From Neoceratodus forsteri (Eukaryota > Chordata > Ceratodontiformes > Ceratodontidae): a DNA stretch of 64,000 nucleotides. The notes beneath the pieces are model-generated. The model made no database searches. It saw only the letters and a program-made list of their open reading frames with translations, and was not told where the DNA came from. The DNA is taken from NCBI GenBank assembly GCA_016271365.2, contig CM057456.1, forward strand, positions 607,543,501 through 607,607,500. Reading direction: 5' to 3'. The translations under genes were made by a program, and so were the position numbers. This document shows positions 54,985 to 64,000 of the stretch, one piece after another; the stretch's first letter is position 1; each line of letters starts with the position of its first letter.

Positions 54985-56895
54985 GTCAGCAAACATTCAC
55001 CTATTTGCTGATGATACAGTGTTATGCAAAGTCAGGCCTACCCTGGAGCTCACATGTAATGACCTCCAAATCGAATTTAATCATTTACAGAAAAATCTTT
55101 TGTACTCAAAGCTCCCCTTAAATGCTAAAAAAGTGAAGGTTATGATTTTCACCCCATCAGTGAACACCTCCAAACTCTGCACCCCAGGGATGGCCCCTCA
55201 AATCCTCGCCCTGCTTGGTGAGCCGCTGGACTACGTGGAATCCTTTAAATACATGGGAGTTTGGATAGACTTTAAACTATCATTCAATCTCAAAAAAACT
55301 AAAACAGAGGCTTGGGATTTTCTTTAAAATACTGCATTTTCTAACTCAGGAGGGGAAGGAAAAGTTAGTACAAACTATGTTAATGCCTCTTCTAGACTAT
55401 GCCGATTTCTTGTATGGGTATAGCTTGAGCACAACCCTTTCCAAACTTGACTCCCTATATCACTGGGCACTTAGATTTGTTACCGATGCCCCCTGTTCTA
55501 CACATCACTGTACCCTCTATACTACTGTAGGATGGAGCTCACTTAGCCTCAGAAGACAAAAGAATGCAGTGTTCTGGACACATAGAGCCATTATTAATAA
55601 GCTGCCACAATACATTAAGGACTGCCTGTCTGTTTGCAATCCTGGTACCTACCTTTTAAGAAGTCTCTCTTATATTTCTTTCTTGATTCCTAAAGCTAGA
55701 ACATGTTTTGGCAGAGTGGCAATAAGTCACACCCTCCCTGTTCTTTGGAATAATACACAAAAAGCACTTCAGCTCACTTCCCTGTTGTCACCGTCCGGTT
55801 CTATGTCATAAGGGTGATTGCTGAAAGGTGATTGTCCTTATGGGGAGTGTACATTGCCAAAATTCAATTTCGGCAATGTGCAACTCCAGCACCAGTGACA
55901 GCAGTTCAAAAACTTGTGGGATTTTACTTTTATGCAGGGGGCTGTGCCCCCCGCACCCCCAACTATAGATTCTCAACTCCGGGGGGTGCATGTCGGGGGG
56001 GTGCATCTGTGTAAAAAACAAAATCTCTGTCTCAGGCCACGTGCAACAAAATATGCCAGTGCCTGGACCCAAACCCTGCATCCTCACCACCCCAGGCCAG
56101 CACCCACCCCACCACACCACGGAGCCAGCTCAGCAGCAGTCCGCAGCACCACCCCTCACAAACCCTCCCACCCCTCACTCGGCACGCTTGCTCCCCCCAC
56201 GAGCGTATGCATATAGTGACATCCCGTTGCCTTTCACGAACCCTCCCCATCCGGTCACCCTCCCCATGCCCTTGCCATCGGGGCAGTCACCACAGTTGTC
56301 ACAAGTGGGTCACCATTTTCATAGGCACCCACTTGGGGATAGCCCAACACACAGGATACCTCATTATCCCTCTTCAAAAACTTGTCTTTGTGGTCTTTTA
56401 AAGAGACGTGCAACTGCTTCTGCCAATGATCCCCTAATTTTCTGGCCCTGCTTATCCCCGTCATCCCCTCATTCACACCTATAAGTCCCCGGTCCCTTCT
56501 CCAGGTTTTGAATCAGGACTCACCTCTGTCTGTATTGTGTTAACTTACTGCCCCAATAATTGATGTTCTTACCCTTACCCTGATCTTCTTTCCTTCTTAC
56601 CTCTTCTATATTATTTTCTATACATAGTGTAGATCCTGTATATATACTGTGCATACTCTGTGTATTTTCTTATATATTACACCTGACTATTTTGTAATTT
56701 TTACCTGTCTGTATAGTGTACAAACTTGTATGGTGACATGGATAACTTCCATGTCCTGTACTCATTGTATTTATCTGGTATGCTGTTTACCAATGAAGCT
56801 CTGTGAATGTATGCTGCCTTTTGTGAACCTTTTCCAGGTCCATCTTGAAAATTAGTTTATCTCAATGGTGTTCCACCTGGTAAAATAAAGATTTG
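54985..56895 (+). mobile_element. L2/CR1-group LINE, second lineage (5'-truncated, with internal foreign segment)
   Basis: Starts at the RT catalytic block: NIHLFADDTVLCKVRPTLEL. It continues with FKYMGVWIDFKLSFNLKK and, after a frameshift near 55325, MPLLDYADFLYGY, LDSLYHWALRFVTDAPCSTH and a C-terminus near 55811. A matching LINE-style 3' end lies at 56560-56895 (CACCTGGTAAAATAAAGATT, then (TTGA)n). Sequence from about 55815 to 56500 has a different composition and is probably a separate insertion. The tail hairpin of copies A-C is not conserved here. Confidence 0.7.
55815..56500. other. Unassigned segment inside the LINE
   Basis: Begins near GGGTGATTGCTGAAAGGTGA and carries the 29-nt inverted repeat at 55851-55879 (ACATTGCCaAAATT and AATTTcGGCAATGT around one base). 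It also has GGGGGCTGTGCCCCC and two consecutive GGGGGGTGCAT words (55981-56005), then C-rich sequence. It looks like the terminal region of a DNA element whose family I cannot name. Confidence 0.35.
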
Positions 56896-58309
56896 ATTGA
56901 TTGAGTGGTATGAGAGAAAGTAGGAGGTGAAGGGGTGGTGGCAGTGGTCCTTCTGCACCACTGGGGGGCAGCACAGTAAGAGACTATGACGGTCATGTGG
57001 CCAGTTGCTGGAAGTGGTGAACATGATTCTGTGTCAGGGACCAGCAGCCAGGCTCAGGGGCAGGGCCAGGGGACAGCAGCACAACCAGCATTGACATCAA
57101 TTATAGGGAAATTGGCACAATTCCGCAATGAGATAGGAGGTCTCTGCCATTGAATTGTGTCAATGGAGGAAACACTTCAGATACTGCTATAAAATAAGAA
57201 AATTCGACTTGAGGGCATGGAAGAGCTCTGTCACATCAGTGCAGGTGCCCTTCCCTCTGTTCCACCAGGTCCATAATAAATATGTCACTGCGTCCATCCT
57301 GCCCTCTCCAGTCCTCCTCACTGATTCCCACTTTGTTTCTCCCCATCCTTAGCTATAAGAATCAGATACTCCCTCTTGTCTTTTCTTAGTCTTTCTTCAC
57401 TCTGCTTTTTTATGGAAAAAATACATAAAGTTTAAAATAAAAAAAACAGAAAGCTCTTTTTCTTTGTCTTTTATTGCTTGACTCAATCCTCTCTTGTCTT
57501 GATTTCTGTCTGAGTGCTCTCCTGTTTCTAAATCAATCTATATTTTCTCTATATATTTTCTGTAATTGCACAGTTTATGCACCATATGCATTCTTATCTC
57601 TTTCACCACTGTCTTAGTTATAACACACTGTGGTTTACATACACAGTGCATGCGAAAAGCACCATATGAAAAATTGTCTGGTCCCTGAATTGTTTTCCAG
57701 TCCTACAGTTGATGCTGCACTACATCAGATGCCCATTTGTCCTCTCAAACTGATTCCCTCCCTCCACAGCCACTTTTCTCAATTTTCTCACTTCCAAAAG
57801 TTTTCTCTTGAACTAGAAATTAGTAATGCTGGTAATATGGTGCCGCTGCTGCACTGTTTAAGCCCCCCTTCTTGGACTGTTGCACTGTTCAAGTTTCCAT
57901 ACTCCCAGAAGTTTTTCTCAGCTCCCAGAATTAGTATGTCAACTGCTACAAGATGCTACATGGTGCTGCACTGTGTTAGTTCCCCACCACAATCCCCCTA
58001 ACACACCTCAGTGAATATTACATGTGAAAAGTACTATTTACTGAAATTCAGTACTCTTAGAATTGTTCTTAAGTCACAGAAATTATATGTCAGGTTGCAG
58101 GTTGAGGAGGCTGTTGCATGCAGTGGCAGGTAATGATAATCTCATTGGCAGAGGCAGGCAGCAGAGGAAGAGGTACAGTACAGTAATAACTGTAGTAGTA
58201 GTGCATTGTTGATATGTCTGCTGCAATGTCGACCACATCCACAATCTGGCAGAGAAGATGGTGGTGGTTTGCTTCCTGGAGTAGGAGGCATTTATGACAG
58301 GATGAGGAG
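56896..58309. other. Anonymous DNA
   Basis: No supported gene. Some loosely repeated words occur at 57690-57980 (CTGCACTACATC/GCTGCACTGTTT/GCTGCACTGTGT with CCCAGAAG), suggesting an old minisatellite. I see no catalytic domain continuing the hAT remnant at 54398. Confidence 0.4.
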
Positions 58310-58895
58310 AGATCTGTGAATACAAGAGAGAAATTATTTAGACTCAAGTACACTCCCTGTTGTGTTGCACCTGTAAAAGGAAACAAAAATAATAAAGAAA
58401 AATAACTTTCTGCAAGGACGCTTACCGTGACATTGGAGATGGTCATGCCATGAAATGGAATGAAAGTGCCCCAGTCAGAGAAGGTGGAGGAAAAGAAATC
58501 TTGCTCGGAAGAAAAGGAGCCAGCAAGACAAGAGACTGTGAAGACAAGATAAAATGATTTAGTCTCTGCTCAAGTAGCCACTGTGGTGACCGTAAGATAT
58601 ATACGTTGTTCATTTCATCTCCCAGTCCTACTATTCCTGTCACTTGTGAAGATAAAAGAGAAATTATTTTTTCTCACTTGACCAGTGTGGTAGCCACATG
58701 GTATATACATTGTACACTTCAAGTCATGTGATACCATTCACATGAGAAAACAACAGAGAAGTGATTTTTCCTCACATGTCCACTTGGGTGACAGCACAGT
58801 ATACCTGTTGTCCACTCCAAGTCTCACTATGCCTGTCACCTATGAAGACAAAAAAGAAATTATTTTGCCTCACTTGGCCACTGTGTACCTGTGAA
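58310..58895 (-). repeat. Roughly 100-bp tandem repeats with splice-acceptor-like cores
   Basis: Related units begin near 58538, 58646, 58742 and 58842, with a further diverged relative near 58326. Each contains GTGAAGAYAAAAGAGAAATTATTT-like sequence (shorter common core AGAAATTATTT), CTCACTTG and TGGCCACTGTGG. Read on the minus strand each unit gives a pyrimidine run ending TTATCTTCACAG or GTCTTCATAG. Spacing is 96-108 bp. Confidence 0.65.
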
Positions 58896-59334
58896 AGGAA
58901 AACCTTAAAACAAATAATTAAATAAATAAATAATAATATAATGATATGTACTATGAAATCAATGATGGGCATGCTGGCCTGATGGTGCCACAGACAGAGG
59001 TGGTGCAGAAGGAGGTAATTTAAGTTTGTTCCTTGAAGGCTGGCTGACTTTGTGACTGGCTTGCCACTCTTCCATGTTAATGGTCAAACCTGCAGTGAGA
59101 AGGAGACAAAAGGAAAGAGAGAAACACATTTTAATGTCCTGTAAGCAATAAGGTGGAAGTCCCTCCTGTGTGTGGAGTGACTCCACCAGTGAGGATGAAG
59201 AGTGTGAATAACAGTGAAAGTCACTTACCATCTCTGCAAACAAAGTGACTTGCTAGACTTGAGGTCTTGTTACCTTGATGGACTGACTGGCAAGAGAGTT
59301 GGCTTGAGGGCTGGCTGGTTGATTGGCTGGAATT

Positions 59335-59590
59335 CTGCCTGGCAGTGGCTTTTATGCTGGATTAAGAGTCCAGGTTTGTCTCTGGATGCATGTGGTAGAG
59401 GCAGTGACCCTTGTTGTTTGTAGATGTGGTGGACCTAAGCAGGCCAGAGGAAGAGGAGAATGTGATGGTGTCTCGCTTGCTGGAGGAGGCATGGTCTGCC
59501 TGGCTGGCAATGGCATTTATGCTGGAGTAAGAGTCCAGGTTTGTCTTTGGATGCATGAGGTGGAGGTGGTGGCCCACGTTATTGTTTGCA
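59335..59590. repeat. 165-bp period direct repeat, two copies of about 95 bp
   Basis: GCCTGGC...TTTATGCTGG, AAGAGTCCAGGTTTGTC and TGGATGCATG recur with an offset of 165 bp (AGAGTC at 59365 and 59530). The blocks between the copies differ. Function unknown. Confidence 0.65.
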
Positions 59591-59929
59591 TTTTATTCTG
59601 CAGTGTTCAGTGATTTTCTAGTTTGTCTGTAGGCTTCACATCAGAGAGGGTTGGGGCAGGTAATCGGATGGATGCAGGGAACAGCAGTGCAACTTGGGGA
59701 AAGTAAAATGACAGAAAAACATTACACATGAATCAAAAAGAAAAAGATTCAACTGATGAAGAGGAAAGAAGGAATATAATACATAGCCTTTTATGCTTCA
59801 TTCTCATCAAGAAAGCAACCTTCATAGTTTTCCTGACTGGAGTTATCCCAAATGGGAATTCTTTATCCATCCATGTTTCATCCACCTCAGTTGAAGGCAG
59901 TTTTCCAATGCTCTTCAGGTTCATCTTCA

Positions 59930-60875
59930 TCATCACAGCCACCTTCATGTGGTAGGAATGCTAACATGATTGTGTTACATTGAATGTGCCCCACATTATT
60001 TTTAATAAATGTTAGTATGCCAAATTTTTCTAGATGACTGATCTGTATGCCTGTCCAAAGCAATGACCCCTGCTGAACTGAATATATGCTGTGCACTGAC
60101 ACTTGAGGGTGGACAGTGTAGGTATTTTATTGCTACTAAGGTCAGTGCTGGCCAATCAGTGAGTTTGCTACTCCAGTATAGCAAGGGCTCATCAGTGATG
60201 GTAAGGTGGCTGTTTCTGCCAAATATGCACCCACCATGAGGTGCACTTCCACAACTCTGTTGCCTCATCAGTCTCCTCTGCCTCCTTTTCCACCACATCT
60301 TTAAGTCCCACCTGGTACGAAACATCCCAGACTGGATTTATTGGGATTTTCACTATTACCTTGCAAGTTTTTTTCAGCCTGTTTTCCATGTGAGGCAGTA
60401 GCAACACCCAGTCTATGTTAAGTTTCATGTTGTGCCTTACACAGTACCTGTAACTTTGCCGTTGTGCCCCATTTACCATTTTATTAATAGATTGGTGAAA
60501 TTTTGCTCTGCTCATGCTCAGCTTCAGTTACTAATGCCAGGCCATGTTTATAACCTGGGTCCAGCACAGTGACAATCCCCAAATCTCCAGACTGAAGAAT
60601 GCCTGAAATATGGCTATTGCAGTCCAAGACATGGAACATGTGTTCCATTAAGGCACAACTTCTGGTATCACCACCTACCTCCAGCACCTGCTGTACATTC
60701 AGCACCATCTGCCTCAGCACACATATAAGTGGGATGGCCTGACTGATACAGGCAGTGTCCCCACTGACTACCTGTGTTGCATGTTTCAATGGCCTGAGAA
60801 TTATGATCAGGGCATTCATTAGTCACCACTGGTCTGTTGTCAGAGACATGGATACTCCGGCACTGTCACAGCTTG
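59930..60875 (-). pseudogene. hAT transposase, C-terminal part
   Basis: The minus strand reads SMSLTTDQW, a TGA stop, LMNALIIILRPLKHATQVVS, TACISQAIPLICVLRQMVL and IVTVLDPGYKHG. Further on come EPLLYWSSKLTDWPALTLVA, IKYLHCPPSSVSAQHIFSSA and GVIALDRHTDQSS, then a frameshift and GILTFIKNNVGH. The last blocks are the hAT C-terminal dimerisation domain (W..........CPPSSV..E..FS.AG). In ZBED-type hAT transposases this region follows the catalytic RNase-H-like fold. The N-terminal half is missing upstream of 60875. The tail to about 59700 is degraded. Confidence 0.8.
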
Positions 60876-61349
60876 TATATAGCAACAGATACTTATAATG
60901 TATGGGAAAGGGTTGTTACGGATGGAATTCGATGAATTCCTATCCTTATAATGGTATTGTAGTAGTAGATATTATTTCTTTTGGGAACCCTTCCCCCAAG
61001 GCTCAGGGTGCTCTTACAGAATTTAAAACAGACAAACAGCATATACATATACAAATATAACTATGCAATAGAATAAATAACATTATGCAATGGCAAGAAC
61101 ATTTTCTGGACTCTGATTGGTAAGTGTGCACTTGTTGCAGTGAAGTTATCTAAGCACAACCTCACAGCATTAAGCCCAGCCATAAAGATGATTGCATAGC
61201 AGACTGAATAACCAGCCACAACCTCTCTTATCAAAAGAATGTGATAATTTGCAATTGAAGTACAGAAGCAAAAGCTTAGTTTCATATAAAAAGCTTATTT
61301 ATTTATATTGTGGAGGGGACAACATTTTTGTCATAGCTAAAACATTTCA
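60876..61349. other. Anonymous DNA
   Basis: No gene or named repeat seen between the hAT remnant and the terminal LINE. Confidence 0.4.
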
Positions 61350-62593
61350 TAGGTAGGCAGAGAACAAGTGTCAGAAAATCTCCTTTATATATTATACATA
61401 AATTATTAGATTTGAGAATAGGAATTAGGGCAGAGAGTGAACATGCTCCCCTGGAGATTAATATTGACTTAGGGAGACCTAGGGAAATCAGAGCTGTAAA
61501 GAAACAAGAAATAATTAGAGTTAAAAAGGGGATTAAGTGGGATTTATTAAAAGAATATAAATCAATATAATTATTAAAAGAATTTGGGGTAAGGGAAGCC
61601 ATTTTTAATATGGTAATAAATAAGGATAAGACATTATGTATACAAGAGTTCCTGGGAATAATGAAAACAATTTCCTCTATATTAATTAAAGTTACGGAAA
61701 GTAAATCAAAAAAAGGAATAAATGGTACAATGATGAATGCAAGGCATCAAAAAAGGAAATTAATATTGTGGCAAGGAAGGTTTATGAAAACCCTGATAGA
61801 AAAAATAAACACTGGCTTAATAGCATGAGGAAAAAATATAAAAAATTACTGAAGTTAAAAAGGATAATTATAGAATAATACTTTGGAGTGAATTTGAAAA
61901 GGTAGTGTGGGATAACGATAACAAGAAATATTGGCATATGGTTGCAAAAAGCTGGGAAACATATTCCAAGGTTATTGAAAATTATATTGATCCTAGTACC
62001 TGGGAGAAGTATTACAAAAGCCTTTTTTTTTTTTTTGCATATAACAATTTAGAACAGGAAGGTAAGGAAAGATCTTCTGAGTGGATACCATTAGATGACT
62101 CAATTACAGAAAAGGAGCTTTATAAGGCTATAGAGGTGGCAAAAAGACAAAAAGCCCCTGGCCCTGATGGATTACCATTAAATGCTGTACTAGATGATCC
62201 CGAACTCTGGATACTCACCCTGAAAACTGTGTATAATTTTATATGAATGGCAGGAAATATGCCTTGTGCTTGGAAAGATAATATAATTTTTCCTATCTCT
62301 AAGAAGGGAAACAGGGCTGATCCTAGCAATTACAGACCTATAAGTTTGCTAGATACATCACAGAAAATATTCACAAAGATTTTATATATGAGAATAATGG
62401 AGTGGATAAATAGTAAAAGAATAATAGATGAAGCCCAAGCAGGCTTCATGTACAGCATTCAACCATAAATCAATGTTACATTTTAGCCCACTTAATACAT
62501 AAATATACGAGGGTTAAAAGACAACAACTATTTTGTGCCTTTATAGATCTAAAGGCAGCATTCAACAAAGTTAGTAGAGGGAAACTCTGGGAG

Positions 62594-63106
62594 GTGCTAG
62601 AGAAATGTGAGATGGGTCTAGCAATGATCAATATATTAAAAACCCTCTTTCAGGGAAATTATTCAACTGTGAGATATAATAAAGTAGGAGTTAATACTAT
62701 CAAATTTCCTTCTAATACTGGATTAAGACAGGGATGTGTCCTGTCTCCAATATTATTCAATGTTTTTCTAAACAGAGTAAAGAGGGATATGTATGATCCT
62801 GAGCTGCACATGCCCCGGCTGGGCAGAAGGTATTGCCCTTACCTAGCCTACACAGATGATGAAGTTTTAATTTCAACAAGTAAGCTAGGAATACAAAGAA
62901 GTATAAATAAATTTTATGAAAATTGTGCAAAAGCATCATTAGTGATAAATTTTGAAAAAACAAAGTACATGTTATTTAACAATCAGAAAATAATTCAGGG
63001 AAAATTACACAGTTTGAACTGTAAGAATTTTAAAATTGAACAAGTTAAAAAAATTCTTTTACTTAGGGATAATATTTACACAGGACTTAAAATGGAAAGA
63101 ACATAG
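62594..63106 (+). pseudogene. RT catalytic half of the terminal LINE
   Basis: The longest open stretch of this element, about 170 codons, from the motif LEKCEMGLAMINILKTLFQG through TGLRQGCVLSPILFN and LAYTDDEVLISTSKLG to FEKTKYMLFNNQK. It is continuous with the block FIDLKAAFNKVSRGKLW just upstream. Both catalytic Asp residues of the DD pair remain, but the preceding Ala is Thr. The frame ends at 63106 and picks up again in another frame at about 63147. Confidence 0.75.
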
Positions 63107-63868
63107 CAAGACTATCATACAAAAAGTTAAACGATTTATACCATAGGTGGAAAGATTCTCTTATAAATATGCAGGGCAATCAGTTAAAGGAATAATAGGA
63201 GTAATAAATACCAAAATAAAGTCACAACTTTTATACGGGGCAGAAATAAGGGGAACAGGAAACATACAAGAACTAGAAGTGATTATGAATAGATTTTATA
63301 AAAGAATTTTAGGATTAGCCGGGGTGCTGCCTCTAGTTTTGTTAGACTGGAGTTAGGGCAAACAACTATGGCACAAAATATAGAACAATTGTGTTTAAAT
63401 TGGATTACGGTGTATAATATGTGGGGTGAACGCTCACCCAGGATTTGTCTGGATGAGCGATTGATTATAATTATAGAGGCTTTATTTTTGCTAGTATGAA
63501 AATTGCTGATTCCCTTATTAAGTTCTATGGACTATTGGAATGCATCACCCAAGCTTCCAGGACACTGCTTAAGCTTATAAAAGAACAAATAAGGACTAGA
63601 ATTTGGGACATACATACACAAAAGGAAAATAGTCTGTCCAACAACTATAAATTAAGCTACTGGCTAGCTAGTAATAAAAAAAAAGAAATGTTGGAATGGA
63701 GGGTATCTTAAAAAAGTGAAGAACCCCAAAGATAGGAAAGCCTTGACCAGATTCAAATTCAGATGCTGAAGAAATTCTATAAAACAGCTAAACTAAGTAT
63801 GTGAGCCTGCAGGCTTGGAGAGGATAACATTTTACATTTAATAATATTATGTTCATTGTATAAAAATG

Positions 63869-63895
63869 AGAGCGAGAGAGAGAGAGAGAGAGAGA
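63869..63895. repeat. (GA)n tract inside LINE coding sequence
   Basis: A GA dinucleotide run with one C interruption, located between the codons for LLCSLYKNE and IADVLANLN of the LINE C-terminal domain. It probably arose by slippage after insertion. Confidence 0.85.
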
Positions 63896-64000
63896 ATCAT
63901 AGCTGATGTATTAGCAAATTTGAATGTGGAACCGAGATATCAACTAAATTATGTTCTAAAGTCAAATAATGTGGAGCTTCTAAGAAAAGTAGCAAGATTC

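Larger units (their letters stand above)
61350..64000 (+). mobile_element. LINE of unassigned clade, runs off the window
   Basis: Plus-strand non-LTR element. The EN C-terminus is faintly visible (RAESEHAPLEINIDLG, where SDH is expected), followed by a linker (ENPDRKNKHWLNSMRKKYKK) and the RT. RT blocks: KAPGPDGLPLNAVLDD, NYRPISLLDTSQKIFTKIL, FIDLKAAFNKVSRGKLWEVL, GLRQGCVLSPILFNVFLNRV and AYTDDEVLIS, a variant of YADD. Then SQLLYGAEIRGTGNIQELEV and NRFYKRILGL. The C-terminal part continues past the window end (IADVLANLNVEPRYQLNYVL near 63900). The LYGAE segment and overall style differ from the L2, CR1 and L1 copies in this window; a Vingi- or I-group affiliation is a guess. Frame breaks occur near 61900, 62240, 62470 and 63110. 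Confidence 0.75.

Noticed and set aside
58310..58895. CRISPR-like regularly spaced repeats
   Set aside because: The whole unit is repeated with drift; no constant repeat alternating with unique spacers.

Overview
Eukaryotic, almost certainly vertebrate, DNA made up largely of transposable elements and simple repeats. I found no intact host protein-coding gene. The mix fits a large, repeat-rich ectotherm genome: L2/CR1-type LINEs, Tx1/L1-type LINEs, a Gypsy element with IN ahead of RT, hAT and piggyBac-like remnants, GC-rich tRNA-derived SINEs, foldback elements and about 2 kb of GATA/TATC microsatellite. An amphibian such as a caecilian is my best guess. The species is inferred from repeat content only.

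Layout. 1-2.8 kb: anonymous DNA with a possible Harbinger-type accessory-protein remnant. 2.8-7.96 kb (minus): a long L2/CR1-group LINE (copy A), with a small TIR element inside its RT and a 79-bp tandem array at its 5' side. 8-14.8 kb: foldback elements, short duplications and minisatellites without genes. 14.85-19.29 kb: a foldback element with roughly 0.9-kb arms, split by a 5'-truncated plus-strand L2-type LINE (copy B). 19.5-24.2 kb: a TTAA-flanked MITE, LINE and CR1 relics, three TIR/palindromic elements and a tRNA-derived SINE. 26.4-28.5 kb: the tetranucleotide megasatellite. 29.0-40.1 kb: a nest in which a CR1 was hit by a full-length L1, which then took a SINE, a second 5'-truncated L1 and a 164-bp insert; three of these insertions have recognisable target-site duplications. 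43.4-45.2 kb (minus): L2-type LINE copy C. 47.1-52.5 kb (minus): a decayed Gypsy element in the order gag-PR-IN-RT-RH, interrupted by a CR1 and an L2 tail. 54.4-60.9 kb: hAT transposase remnants in opposite orientations, another LINE, and tandem repeats carrying splice-acceptor-like sequences. 61.3-64 kb: a LINE of unassigned clade running off the window.

Nothing here works as an operon or pathway. The elements are related by insertion history, and the nesting gives their relative ages. All long coding remnants carry stops or frameshifts, so none is likely to be autonomous now. The most distinctive items are the 14.85-19.29 kb foldback element, the twin palindromes with a shared core at about 23 kb, the Gypsy element with copia-like domain order, the datable L1 nest, the 79-bp monomers upstream of a LINE, and the covarying 3' stem-loop shared by the L2-type LINE tails.
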